Shown piece after piece: positions 1 to 8,956 of a DNA stretch of 64,000 nt (positions are counted from its first letter, which is position 1; each line of letters begins with the position of its first letter). Where the stretch lies: contig KB906760.1 in the NCBI GenBank assembly GCA_000381605.1, positions 124,001-188,000 of the forward strand. Reading direction: 5' to 3'. The position numbers and the translations under genes were made by a program. This stretch comes from Acidobacteriaceae bacterium KBS 89 (GTDB taxonomy: Bacteria; Acidobacteriota; Terriglobia; Terriglobales; Acidobacteriaceae). The notes beneath the pieces were generated by a model. That model was not told the origin of the DNA. It saw nothing but the letters and a program-made list of their open reading frames with translations, and searched no databases.

Positions 1-1243
1 TCTGGACAACGGCTTCACGCAGGCGAGATGCGGCCGCCGGAAGCAGAAAGATCACCTTCACTGTAGCTTTGACAGGCCTGCTTCCAAGAGGGTCGAGCGT
101 CGCACCGATGGAGAGCGGTAGCTTGGTGCCTACACCGGCCTTGTAGCACGCATCCGTAGCTGGAAGGTCTGCGATTCCGGCGAAGACGGTGTTCTGCACC
201 TTGTAACGCAGTAGCTCTTCTAGAACTTCGGCGCGGTCACCGGTGCCTCCGCCGGTTGGATTGTCACCCGAGTCGGCGAGGATGACCGGATGTGTCGTCG
301 CTTTCATGGCCTTCTCGATACACTTGTCGATGTTGCTGGTCTCGGTGCCAAATTGAAAATCCTTACGCGCGTCCCAGTACTGCTGCGCCAGATTGACCGC
401 AATCTCCTTCTCAGTGATTGGAGCCGTCCCAGTGACGACGGCACATGCTGTCGAACGCGGCTCATCGGCCCAGACATAGCCAACGAGCATGGACACATCC
501 AGAACTCCCGTCTCTTCATTCAGCTTCGGAAGCTGTGCCCAAAGTCTCTTGCCCGGTTGCCACTCCGTGCTGCTGCGTTCGCCCGGCATCAACACAGGAA
601 TAGGGGCCCACACGAGTGTGGGGCGAATATGTCGATCCAGGCAATGCAGTAGCATGCCGCAAGACCGCTCCATGGTTTCCTCTTTGTCGATGTGCGGTGC
701 TGTACGGAAAGCGGAGAACATATCAAGGTTGTCGATCACACGCTGGCTTACATTGCCATGCAGATCGTAGGAAGCGGACATCAGACAGTTCGGGCCGACG
801 ACCTTGCGTGCGGATTCCATCCAGTCGCCCTCAGCGTCCTCCATCCCTTCCACGAACATGGCTCCATGCATGGGGAGAAATAGACCGTCGAGTGGAAGCA
901 GTGTCTGTAGTTTCTCCAGAAATTCGGCCTTGATGAAGTCATAGGTAGCTCTTTCGACCGGACCTCCAGGTACCGCCTGCGCCACCACAGTCGGAATGAA
1001 TTGTGTGGGATATTTTTTCAAAAACGCGAATCTCTGCGAGCTCGCGAGCGCTTCACCCTTCAGGATTTCGAAGTCTTCCATACGCGTCCGGATGCGGCTA
1101 TAGGTGCTGCATTCAATCCCAATGCCGCCAAAGGCAATTCGTGGCTGCCTCTCATAGGCGTAAGCATCGGCGAGTTCATAACGCGAAAGAATCGTAACGA
1201 GAGTTGCCGCGGATGCGTTCTTCAGGAAGTGTCTTCTTCGCAT
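1..1243 (-). CDS. M81 family metallopeptidase (MlrC-like), Tat-type signal, 3' end outside window
   Basis: The frame is open from the ATG at 1243 to the left edge (414 codons visible), so the C-terminus is missing. The protein opens with a twin-arginine leader (MRRRHFLKNASAATL), which suggests export. The first domain carries GGIGIECSTYSRI (about residues 39-51), in the place of the ETNTFS motif of M81 proteins. Further on come LPMHGAMFVEG, SYDLHGN and FRTAPHIDKEET, and then the family hallmark ADSGDNPTGGGTGD near residue 323. MlrC, the best-known member, is a zinc enzyme of microcystin peptide degradation; the substrate here is unknown. It is probably monocistronic, since the next minus-strand gene upstream starts at 2234. 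The family call is firm; the role is not. Confidence 0.85.
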   Translation of the reverse strand, partial: MRRRHFLKNASAATLVTILSRYELADAYAYERQPRIAFGGIGIECSTYSRIRTRMEDFEILKGEALASSQRFAFLKKYPTQFIPTVVAQAVPGGPVERATYDFIKAEFLEKLQTLLPLDGLFLPMHGAMFVEGMEDAEGDWMESARKVVGPNCLMSASYDLHGNVSQRVIDNLDMFSAFRTAPHIDKEETMERSCGMLLHCLDRHIRPTLVWAPIPVLMPGERSSTEWQPGKRLWAQLPKLNEETGVLDVSMLVGYVWADEPRSTACAVVTGTAPITEKEIAVNLAQQYWDARKDFQFGTETSNIDKCIEKAMKATTHPVILADSGDNPTGGGTGDRAEVLEELLRYKVQNTVFAGIADLPATDACYKAGVGTKLPLSIGATLDPLGSRPVKATVKVIFLLPAAASRLREAVVQ

Positions 1244-1370
1244 GGATGAACTCCGGTTAGGACTCAGGTAACGAAACGACAGATCCTCATCCGGACACGC
1301 TGTGGACGAGATCGAAATCCCCGTCATATCAAACAGGTTTAATCATGAATCTGCGATGGAATTCCCAGTC

Positions 1371-2234
1371 CTAACTGAGGTTCCTCTTGTAGAGCGCACT
1401 CAGTTCTGACCACGCCCGCTCAGCGCCAGCCTCGTTATAAACCTGACTTCCACTGACAGTCCATCCATGATTGCAGCCTTCGAATACCTCCACCGTCGCC
1501 TTCAGATGAGCGGTCGTGAAGGACTCTTTTAGCTTGTCCTTCGCCGCCGGATCGCGCTTGTCGTCGTTGTCCGCAACACAGCACAGCACCTCGGCCTTCA
1601 TCTGCGGAATCAGCAGGTACGGGCTGTCGGGCTTGTCTGTGACGAGTCCACCACCATGGAAGGTTGCCGCTGCGCCGATGCGGTCGGCCCGGGTCGCCGC
1701 AGTGCGAAACGTGAGCGGTCCACCCATGCAGTAACCCTGCACACCCATTTTTTTCTTTTTGTTCGTCTGCGGCTGCTCGTCCAGAAAGGTCGTATATGCC
1801 TTCGCATCGCTGATGTTGGCATCCGCCGTCAGCGCAGCCGCCATAGGCATCACCTTGGCGCGATCCTCGGGCTTGGAGAAATCGAACGATCCGCCCACAA
1901 TAGGAGCTTTCGCGTTGCGATAGAACGGATTCGGGACAAGCACCACGTAACCCTCGGCGGCCAGCCTGCGGCCCATCTCGCGAAACACCGGCCGAAGCCC
2001 TAAGATATCGGTCCATACCAACACAGCCGCCCACGGCCCGCTGCCCTCGGGATAGAACAATGCCGAGTCTGACACGCCTGAAGCCATCGGCACATTCACA
2101 TCTTTCTCAACGACTTTAGTCGGCGCTGCAGCCGTCGAGCCAAGCGCGAAAGTCGCCGTCGAGCTAACTACAAACGCCCGCCTTGAGACAGTGGGATCAT
2201 GCGTCAGGCCTTGGTGGATAAAGTCATCGCACAT
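1371..2234 (-). CDS. Dienelactone hydrolase family protein, exported
   Basis: An alpha/beta hydrolase of the dienelactone hydrolase (DLH) family, 287 aa. The nucleophile elbow GYCMGG (Cys169) has the Cys typical of DLH rather than Ser; Asp222 in the VADNDD segment and His256 in CNHGW complete a plausible triad. The N-terminus has SRRAFVVSSTATFA, a short Tat-like leader with a following hydrophobic stretch. The ATG at 2234 is chosen because AGGAG lies 9 nt upstream (2244-2248); an upstream in-frame ATG at 2291 has no such site. DLH enzymes hydrolyse lactones or esters of aromatic breakdown products; the exported form and its substrate are not known. It sits alone between gene-poor stretches. 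Confidence 0.85.
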   Translation of the reverse strand: MCDDFIHQGLTHDPTVSRRAFVVSSTATFALGSTAAAPTKVVEKDVNVPMASGVSDSALFYPEGSGPWAAVLVWTDILGLRPVFREMGRRLAAEGYVVLVPNPFYRNAKAPIVGGSFDFSKPEDRAKVMPMAAALTADANISDAKAYTTFLDEQPQTNKKKKMGVQGYCMGGPLTFRTAATRADRIGAAATFHGGGLVTDKPDSPYLLIPQMKAEVLCCVADNDDKRDPAAKDKLKESFTTAHLKATVEVFEGCNHGWTVSGSQVYNEAGAERAWSELSALYKRNLS

Positions 2235-2858
2235 AAGCTCGCTCTCCTGTTTTACGAATGGGCATATGCCTGAAATGGCAACCGCCGACATTGGGGAATT
2301 GTTGCACGTCTTCCTGACCTCAGTGTCTTGTATCGGGAATTAGAGATGACCTAATGCAGCACCTGTATGAATCCGACGCGGGATTCAATCGCAAAATCTT
2401 GGGCGGTCGGATATCTAAAGTTCCCAGATAGCCAATTTCAATTCCCTGATATCCAAGAATTAATTACCTGTTCTTTGTAGCCACAGCTTGAGGAAGGCGA
2501 AGGTAAACCGCTTGTAATCAGTTAATTATGGCCATTACGGCGTGACAGTTTCAAGACAAAACTCTTGAAAATCCCTTGTATTTTTCCCTGTTAACGGGAA
2601 TTCCGACCGGAGAGCGATTTGCTTGAGAGTGCGCGCCCACCGCCATAAACTTTTGAAATCCCCGTAAGGCAGCTAAATATCAATAAAATCAATAGGATGA
2701 ATCTTATCTAGCGGTCTCCAGAATGTCCTATTGTGTACTTCTGAACATTTTCGAGCTAGACCCAGCTTTCCCCGGTAAGCGCACATTCTTGAAGTTCAAG
2801 GAAGTCCTTTGTTCAGTTCGCTCTGTAAGCCGGATGGTTTCGAAGCAGCGTCTTCACT
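2235..2858. other. Gene-free, AT-richer spacer with repeated GGGAATT-type motifs
   Basis: No convincing gene. The stretch is richer in A+T than its neighbours and holds three related motifs: CGGGAATTAGAGA (2334-2346), AATTCCCTGATATC (2440-2453) and a near-palindrome TTCCCTGTTAACGGGAA (2584-2600). A 78-codon frame at 2723-2959 runs into the 3' end of the acyltransferase on the other strand and looks like chance. Confidence 0.5.
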
Positions 2859-3590
2859 CTACTTGCCTCCTAATGCAGTTACGATTCGCGCACCGATCTC
2901 GTCGAAATTGTGCCGGTCGACGTAGATGGGGTTGTGGACGACCACTCTGGTCCGGTTGAATGGCAGAGGATGCCTTTTGCCATCCCAACTGGGAACAGAA
3001 ACGAAGCGGGTCGCGGATATCGTCAACGGGACGATCGGCACTCCGCTTTGCGCCGCGATGTGGAGCACTCCCTTCTTCAGGAACCGTGGCGGACCCTGGG
3101 GTCCGTCCGGAGAAATCGTTGTTGACCAGCCACTCCGAACAAGATTTGCAAGCTCGTTCACAGCCTGTCTACCTTCATCTCCTGACGAGCCGAGGAGCAG
3201 GCGCTTCAGCCCCATCAATCGGAAGACGCAATGAAGCGGCTTCATGTACGCTGCCGGATGACTGATCATGGCGTGAGGAGAGTGGAAGCGCATGAAGACA
3301 ACGAAGTACGACCACCAGCTCTCGTGCCACATGCAAAAGATGGCATGTCGGGACAAATCGTGATCTCCTGGCCCTTCGATCGAGACCCGCGAGGTCTTCC
3401 GGCAAAAGAAATAGTAGAGATACAAAACCACACCGCCCGCCCACGCAGCAGCAAGATAAAGAGGGCGTATGGGCCAGGGAACAGTGTCCACGCGATAACC
3501 CATCACTTTCTTGACGGGAGAAGTTTGCTGCTGTTTCTCTGTTGCCCTATGGTTTGCGGGTGAGAACGGAAAGGAACGAATTTCGGCCAC
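2859..3590 (-). CDS. Lysophospholipid acyltransferase family protein (DUF374-like)
   Basis: A 243-aa membrane-associated acyltransferase of the DUF374 type. Visible hallmarks are a single hydrophobic segment near the N-terminus (PLYLAAAWAGGVVLYLYYFF), then CMWHESWWSYFV, GSSGDEGRQA and the highly typical SPDGPQGPPRFLKKGVLHIA block followed by GVPIVPL. Such proteins acylate lipid A-like or phospholipid precursors. The GTG at 3590 is chosen because GGAGGAG lies 6 nt upstream (3597-3603). A longer frame starts at an ATG at 3710, overlapping the ligase gene, but has no ribosome site. It is the last gene of a VOC / acyl-CoA ligase / acyltransferase operon, which suggests that the ligase provides acyl-CoA for it. 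Confidence 0.82.
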   Translation of the reverse strand: MAEIRSFPFSPANHRATEKQQQTSPVKKVMGYRVDTVPWPIRPLYLAAAWAGGVVLYLYYFFCRKTSRVSIEGPGDHDLSRHAIFCMWHESWWSYFVVFMRFHSPHAMISHPAAYMKPLHCVFRLMGLKRLLLGSSGDEGRQAVNELANLVRSGWSTTISPDGPQGPPRFLKKGVLHIAAQSGVPIVPLTISATRFVSVPSWDGKRHPLPFNRTRVVVHNPIYVDRHNFDEIGARIVTALGGK

Positions 3591-3697
3591 AGCTATCTCC
3601 TCCAGGTCATTTCGGACCTTCTCTTGAGTTAAGTACTTGACTGACAATCGAGGCGAACTCAGGTTGAGACTGGCTCGCACTCCTCGACGGTTCGCAT

Positions 3698-5308
3698 CTA
3701 CCAATTCCATTGGCTATATATCTGCCGCAGCTCCGATTTCAGGAGCTTTCCGGTCGAAGTGTGGGGAAGCTCGGAGACAAAAACGAAGTCATCGGGCAAC
3801 TGCCATTTTGCAAAGGTGGCTGCAAGGAGCGTCCGCAATTCGTCCGAGCTTGCTTCGGCGCCATCTTTCAGGATCACTAAAGCCAGGGGCCTCTCCTGCC
3901 ACTTAGGGTGAGGTACTGCCACTACCGCAGCTTCTGCCACGGCGGGATGCGCCACAATTGCATTCTCTACGTCTACCGAACTGATCCATTCCCCACCTGA
4001 TTTGATCAGGTCTTTTGTACGGTCCGTTATCTTCACATAACCGTCCGGATCGATCGTTGCTACGTCCCCGGTACGAAGCCAGCGATCTTCAGTCCACTTG
4101 CTGCTCTCTTCCGGAAGCCTGTAGTAGCTGGCGGCGACCGAGGGTCCCCTGACTTGCAATTCGCCCTGTGTCGTTCCATCCCAGGGCACCCCGCCACTAT
4201 CGCTGACGGCGCGGATATCTACGAATGGTAAAGGCATCCCTTGCCTGGCACGAAGCTGGTATCTCCTGTCCTCTGAGGACGATTGCATGTGCGGTTGCAG
4301 CCTGCAGACCGTCGCGACCGGGGTCGTTTCGGTCAGTCCCCACAGTTGAATGACGCGCGCCCCAAACCGGTCAAAGCGGCGAAACAGGATCTCCGGACAC
4401 GCAGACCCTCCAATCAGGATACGAAGGTCCCCCTGCAGACACCAGCGCTGGGGCTCCCGCTCTAACGCCTCCGCTACAGCGAGCCATACTGTCGGCACCG
4501 CACCAGTGAGGGTGACTCGCTCTTCGGAAAGCAGATCAAGAATTAACTCTGGCTGAAGGTTCGGCCCAGGTAGGACGAGCTTGCTGCCATTCATGACCGC
4601 CGCATAGGGCAGCCCCCACGCATTTGCGTGAAACATGGACATGGCCGGCAGAATGGTGTCGCTTCGTGAGATCGAAAAGTTGTCTGGCAACGAAATAGAG
4701 TAGGAATGCAGCGCGATCGCGCGGTGTGAATAGACGACGCCCTTCGGTTTGCCCGTTGTACCGGATGTGTAGCACATACTGATGGCGTCATCTTCGTCAA
4801 GGTCGGCGTAGATGGGATTAAAGTCGCTACGTTGCAGGAGCTCTTCGTAGTCTTCATAGCTGTGTGGTATCGGTTGGCAGCTGAACGGAAATACGATTAC
4901 GAGTTCAATATTCACACGGTCTCTGATCTTTTCGAAGAGAGGCAGCAGGATATCGTCGACGATGAGGACCCGGTCCTCAGCGTCATTGATGATGTAAGCC
5001 AATTCATCGGGATGCAGCCGGAGGTTGAGTGTATGAAGCACGCCGCCGATCACGGGGACCGCGAAGTATGCCTCGAGATGGGCATAGTGGTTCCACATCA
5101 GAGTGGCGACCCGATCTCCCGGTCGTACTCCAAAACTCTGCAAAGCGGCCGCTAAACCCCTTGCTCGCTGGTGCCGATCACGATAAGCATAGCGATGGAG
5201 CGAGTTATCCGGTCGGCGCGAAACGATTTCGACCTCTGGGAACAATTTTCCTGCACGATCGAACAGCGAGGTCAACGTGAGGGGGTATTGCATCATTGTG
5301 CCCCTCAT
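3698..5308 (-). CDS. AMP-dependent acyl-CoA synthetase (fatty acid CoA ligase)
   Basis: An ANL-superfamily ligase, 536 aa, that activates a carboxylic acid as adenylate and then as CoA thioester. Motifs in order: P-loop-like YTSGTTGKPKGV (about 180-191), GGSACPEILFRRF, the A5 motif QLWGLTETTP, A7 WLRTGDVATIDPDGY, the A8 hinge TDRTKDLIKSGGEWIS, and the A10 lysine in TSTGKLLKSELR. The overall type resembles medium/long-chain (AlkK/FadD-like) ligases. The start at 5308 makes an ATGA overlap with the VOC gene stop and is preceded by GGAGGAGGT; the longer frame to 5386 lacks this support. Translational coupling with the VOC gene is therefore likely. Confidence 0.9.
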   Translation of the reverse strand: MRGTMMQYPLTLTSLFDRAGKLFPEVEIVSRRPDNSLHRYAYRDRHQRARGLAAALQSFGVRPGDRVATLMWNHYAHLEAYFAVPVIGGVLHTLNLRLHPDELAYIINDAEDRVLIVDDILLPLFEKIRDRVNIELVIVFPFSCQPIPHSYEDYEELLQRSDFNPIYADLDEDDAISMCYTSGTTGKPKGVVYSHRAIALHSYSISLPDNFSISRSDTILPAMSMFHANAWGLPYAAVMNGSKLVLPGPNLQPELILDLLSEERVTLTGAVPTVWLAVAEALEREPQRWCLQGDLRILIGGSACPEILFRRFDRFGARVIQLWGLTETTPVATVCRLQPHMQSSSEDRRYQLRARQGMPLPFVDIRAVSDSGGVPWDGTTQGELQVRGPSVAASYYRLPEESSKWTEDRWLRTGDVATIDPDGYVKITDRTKDLIKSGGEWISSVDVENAIVAHPAVAEAAVVAVPHPKWQERPLALVILKDGAEASSDELRTLLAATFAKWQLPDDFVFVSELPHTSTGKLLKSELRQIYSQWNW

Positions 5309-5895
5309 ACCACCTCCTCCAGGCAATCGACGTAAGGTCGTTCGTTGGCAATTTGAGCTGGACCCGCCCAAACTTCGGCCAGCCAATTCATTACATCGAA
5401 CGGTTCAGCTTTCATGACGAGGTCGCCAGTCGAATCGAACCACTGAGTTCGCGGCCGATCGTAATAGAGTTCGATCCCATTGCCATCGGGGTCCCGCAGG
5501 TATACGGACAATGTGGCACCGTGATCTCGAGCATCGTCGATGAAGTCACCATGGTCCAGAAGCCGAGCCACGGCGGTTGCCAGTAATATTTCATCCGGGT
5601 AGACGATGGCGAAATGGTTCAATCGACTATGGTGCGTCTGTTGTGAGCCGCCGTCGGCGTTGTAAAACCAGGTCAATGCGATGTGATGGTGGTAATCGCC
5701 GAATGCCAGGAACACGGTGAGCAGCCCGATTGATGGCGCGTAATAAATGACAGAGAGACCAAGTACGTCGCAATAAAAACGTAGGGAGCGATCCAGGTCA
5801 GCTACTCGCAGATTGACATGGCCGATTCGGACTCCCGAAGCGGTCTTGGGTGTGCCGGAAGCTCCGGATGGCTTCAGGTCGGCAAATATGTACAT
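5305..5895 (-). CDS. VOC family protein (extradiol dioxygenase/glyoxalase fold)
   Basis: A 196-aa vicinal-oxygen-chelate protein with two paired beta-alpha-beta modules: the first begins GHVNLRVADLDRSLRFY (His26) and the second RLNHFAIVYP (His94), with the closing DPDGNGIELYYD (Glu142). The two His and the Glu fit the metal triad of extradiol (catechol 2,3-) dioxygenase-like VOC proteins. The ATG at 5895 is preferred over 5901 because AAGGAG lies 8 nt before it. First gene of the operon with the acyl-CoA ligase (4-nt overlap) and acyltransferase. The substrate cannot be read from sequence; an aromatic ring cleavage role or a lipid-related role are both possible. Confidence 0.8.
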   Translation of the reverse strand: MYIFADLKPSGASGTPKTASGVRIGHVNLRVADLDRSLRFYCDVLGLSVIYYAPSIGLLTVFLAFGDYHHHIALTWFYNADGGSQQTHHSRLNHFAIVYPDEILLATAVARLLDHGDFIDDARDHGATLSVYLRDPDGNGIELYYDRPRTQWFDSTGDLVMKAEPFDVMNWLAEVWAGPAQIANERPYVDCLEEVV

Positions 5896-5980
5896 TGTCA
5901 TTGCTCCTTAAGCTGGAATGTCGTGGAAAGAGGAGAGCGGATAACAGGTATGCGACCCGCTCCCAACCGCGAACCAGGAG

Positions 5981-6682
5981 TTATGGATTGCAGCTGCCCG
6001 GATGTTCTGGGTCAGGATCGGTGCAGAGTGGCCCCAACTGCGTTTTCTGATCCGGCACGCTGATCATCGCAAACGGTCCCGCCTTGTGTTCGCCGTTGAA
6101 TGGCGTGAACTTGGTAGGGTCGTCCGCTGGGAAACCGCAGGCAGCAGCGTCTTGAGGATTGTTGAACCAGAACCCTAAGTGGAAGGTATTGGTCGGTGGC
6201 AAGGACGCGTCGGGATCGAAGCCGAAGATCTGGTCGAGCAGGATCGTCTTGATGCGGACATGGCCGTCGTCGGAGCGTTTGCCTATCTCAATATCCGATT
6301 GATACCACGCGAGACCGAAGCTACCCTTGAAGACATTCTTGAAGTTCGGATCGGGCGTCTTGTCCGACAGGAACGGGCTGCGTTGTACCGTAAAGAGATC
6401 GAAGGCGAGACCGGGCTTGAATCCGTCAAGGTCCAGAACCAAGGTGTCATTGAGTTTTCCGCGAATGACCGTCGCCCGTGCCCTGGGCTCTTCATACGAG
6501 GATTTGCGAAGGCAATCGATAAATGGCGTGTTTGGCACCAGATCAAAAGTGATCTCGTCTTTCTTGTCCTGAGCCGAGGCCGCGACCGGAGAGACGACCG
6601 CCCCTAGGACCGAAGCCAAAGCAAAGATGATGGTGCCCGACTCAAGATATTTCCAGTACTGCGTAAACTTGCTCCTTCTCAT
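5981..6682 (-). CDS. Secreted protein of unknown function
   Basis: A 233-aa protein with a signal peptide (basic MRRSKF, hydrophobic GTIIFALASVLGAVV, cleavage near AASAQ). The mature part is rich in Asp, Pro and aromatic residues and contains FDLVPNTPFIDCLRK, LVLDLDGFKPGLAFDLFTV and TFHLGFWFNNPQDAAACGF; it looks like a globular beta-rich domain with four Cys in the mature part. I do not recognise the family. The ATG at 6682 is chosen because GGAGA precedes it and the signal peptide begins there; the frame is open further upstream to 6871. It lies divergent from the TPR regulator gene starting at 6975. Confidence 0.7.
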   Translation of the reverse strand: MRRSKFTQYWKYLESGTIIFALASVLGAVVSPVAASAQDKKDEITFDLVPNTPFIDCLRKSSYEEPRARATVIRGKLNDTLVLDLDGFKPGLAFDLFTVQRSPFLSDKTPDPNFKNVFKGSFGLAWYQSDIEIGKRSDDGHVRIKTILLDQIFGFDPDASLPPTNTFHLGFWFNNPQDAAACGFPADDPTKFTPFNGEHKAGPFAMISVPDQKTQLGPLCTDPDPEHPGSCNP

Positions 6683-6974
6683 TGCATTCTCCGTTTCGTT
6701 TAGAATTAGTCCGAACCACGAGGCCCGGACGGGTGCGCCCTCTTGATGGGAGGGGGGTGGCCGAACGCGGGTCGTGGTAGGCGGAGATCGACTGGCAACG
6801 AGGAAGCTGTGATCGACTACTTCCAGACTTTCGCCGCCCGGCCCCTGCATCGCGACCAGCAATGTGATCACGCTACGGAATCGTGACTCGCGCGTCCCTA
6901 AGGTTCATCAAGAGTTTTCGAAAGAATTTCCAAAGGATATCCAAAGGCCGCTAAAGCCTTTGGAGGTCAATCAC

Positions 6975-8906
6975 TTGTATCAATTCTGCAGATTCCGCTT
7001 TGACCCCGAAAATCACTCGCTGGAGAGTGAAGGGAATCCGATTGCGCTCACGCCGAAGGCCTTTGAAATTCTTTTGGTCCTGGTGCAGAACGGCAGTCGC
7101 CTAACGACCAAAGAAGAACTCATGCGAAAGGTCTGGCCCGACAGCTTTGTGGAAGAGGCCAACCTGACGGTCAACATCTCTGCACTCCGTAGACATCTTG
7201 GCGAAACCCCGAACGGTCAACAATATATAGAGACCGTCCCCAAAAAGGGCTACCGTTTTGCTGTGCCGGTGTCCCAGCTGTCGGCGAACAATCACGCAGC
7301 GAACCTGCCGCTCGTTGTGGCCGAACCACCACACTTGGCTTCAGTTCTGCATACGGATCCTTTGGCCGGGAGTCTACCGATATCCGGCAGCGCTCGCCAA
7401 GGTAGGAGTTGGTTTCGCTCAGCCTTCATGATGCTCGGTCTGATAGCAATTGTTGTACTTGCCGCGCTGGGCTATCGAGCTTATCGGAACAAGTCCAATC
7501 CTCGACAACTCGCGCAGGTCCCTCGGCGTCTTGCGGTCCTTCCCTTCCAGAACCTTCAGGAGAATGTGAATACAGACTTCCTTGGATTCTCCCTGGCCGA
7601 CGCCATCATTACAAAACTTGGTTATGTCAGTGAGCTGACCGTCCGCCCTTCTTATGCCGTTCAGAAATATAGGTCTCAGGCGATCGATATTCCGAAAGTG
7701 GCCGCGGACCTGAATGTCGATACGCTTCTCATTGGAACCTTTCTCCGCGAAGGGGACGATCTTCGAATTGCATGTCAATTAGTCGATATCAAGACGGAAA
7801 ACCTCCTCTGGAAGGGAGCGTTCGATCTTAAGTACGACAAACTTCTCACAGTCCAGGACCAAGTGGCCCAGCAGATCATTCGCGGACTGGAATTGACACT
7901 TTCCGCCTCCGAAACGGGGCGACTGAAGTCCGATGAGACCGTTAGTCCGCTTGCGTACGAATATTATTTGCGGGGGGTTGACCTCTACTCCAAGGGCGAT
8001 TTCCCCTTGGCGATCAAGATGTTGGAGAAGTCAACCCAACTCGCGCAGCATTTCGCCCTCGCATGGGCTCATCTTGGCAGGTCCTATACAGCGAATGCTT
8101 CCTTTCAGATTGGCGGCGCGGAGCAGTACCACAAGGCTGAAGCCGCCTTTGCGAAAGCCCTTTCCCTACAGCCCGATGAGATCGATGCTCGGATCTACCT
8201 GGCCAACATGTACACCGACACGGGCAGAGTGGAGAAGGCCGTGCCATTGTTACGTGAAGCACTCAAAACAAATCCGAATCACGCTGAAATTCACTGGGAA
8301 TTGGGATACGCCTACCGGTTCGCGGGGATGTTGTCCGAATCGGTTGCCGAGTGTGAGCGGGCCCGGCAACTCGATCCGGGCGTAAAACTTAACAGCTCGA
8401 CTCCGAACGGATATCTCTATCTCGGAAGATACGACCAGTTTCTAGAAAGTCTCCCCAAGACCGAGGACTCGGCGCTCATCGATTTCTACCGTGGCCTCGG
8501 CGAGTACTACAAGAAGAACTCAGAGCGGGCAAAGGCGAACTTCGATCATGCGTATGAGCTTGATCGCACTCAACTTCAAGCGGAAGTTGGAAGAGCCCTC
8601 AGCCTTGGAATTCAGCACCAGAATTCCGTGGCTATTGGAATTCTCCATGCACTGGAAGCTAAGATCAACGAACACGGCGTGGTCGATCCCGAAGCGATGT
8701 ACAAGATCGCTCAAGCGTATGCATCGATCGGGGACAAAGCTTCAGCGCTGCGCGTATTACGACACAGCATTGAGAATGGATTTTTCCCTTATCCCTATTT
8801 CGCGACCGATCCGCTTCTCGATTCGCTTCGCAGCCAAGGAGAATTCTCCAAGCTTATGGAGGCGGCACGCCAACGCCACGAAGCGTTCAAGACCAAATTC
8901 TTCTAG
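6975..8906 (+). CDS. CadC/ToxR-like transmembrane winged-helix regulator with TPRs
   Basis: A 643-aa membrane transcription factor. Residues 1-95 form an OmpR/PhoB-type winged helix (YQFCRFRFDPENHSLE, LTPKAFEILLVLV, ANLTVNISALRRHLGE, YIETVPKKGYRF). A single membrane segment follows (about 147-168), then a FlgO/TolB-like region beginning RRLAVLPFQNL that is likely periplasmic, and several TPRs from about 320 to 560. This architecture is very common in Acidobacteriota. A TTG start at 6975 is proposed: GGAGGT sits 7 nt upstream and the domain starts right there. The frame extends to a GTG at 6864, which would add 37 residues unlike the family. Its target genes are not evident. Confidence 0.88.
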   Translation: MYQFCRFRFDPENHSLESEGNPIALTPKAFEILLVLVQNGSRLTTKEELMRKVWPDSFVEEANLTVNISALRRHLGETPNGQQYIETVPKKGYRFAVPVSQLSANNHAANLPLVVAEPPHLASVLHTDPLAGSLPISGSARQGRSWFRSAFMMLGLIAIVVLAALGYRAYRNKSNPRQLAQVPRRLAVLPFQNLQENVNTDFLGFSLADAIITKLGYVSELTVRPSYAVQKYRSQAIDIPKVAADLNVDTLLIGTFLREGDDLRIACQLVDIKTENLLWKGAFDLKYDKLLTVQDQVAQQIIRGLELTLSASETGRLKSDETVSPLAYEYYLRGVDLYSKGDFPLAIKMLEKSTQLAQHFALAWAHLGRSYTANASFQIGGAEQYHKAEAAFAKALSLQPDEIDARIYLANMYTDTGRVEKAVPLLREALKTNPNHAEIHWELGYAYRFAGMLSESVAECERARQLDPGVKLNSSTPNGYLYLGRYDQFLESLPKTEDSALIDFYRGLGEYYKKNSERAKANFDHAYELDRTQLQAEVGRALSLGIQHQNSVAIGILHALEAKINEHGVVDPEAMYKIAQAYASIGDKASALRVLRHSIENGFFPYPYFATDPLLDSLRSQGEFSKLMEAARQRHEAFKTKFF

Positions 8907-8956
8907 TGTGCTCGACTCGCCAGTTGTGACATGGTTTCCCGGCTATCATCTTCTGC

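Noticed and set aside
2723..2959. 78-codon plus-strand frame in and after the AT-rich spacer
   Set aside because: No ribosome site, no family features, and it overlaps the 3' end of a clear minus-strand acyltransferase gene.
3591..3710. Longer acyltransferase start overlapping the acyl-CoA ligase gene
   Set aside because: A GTG at 3590 has GGAGGAG just upstream and gives the normal family length.
6864..6974. GTG-started N-terminal extension of the TPR regulator
   Set aside because: A TTG at 6975 with GGAGGT at 7 nt begins exactly at the winged-helix domain; the extension has no counterpart in the family pattern.
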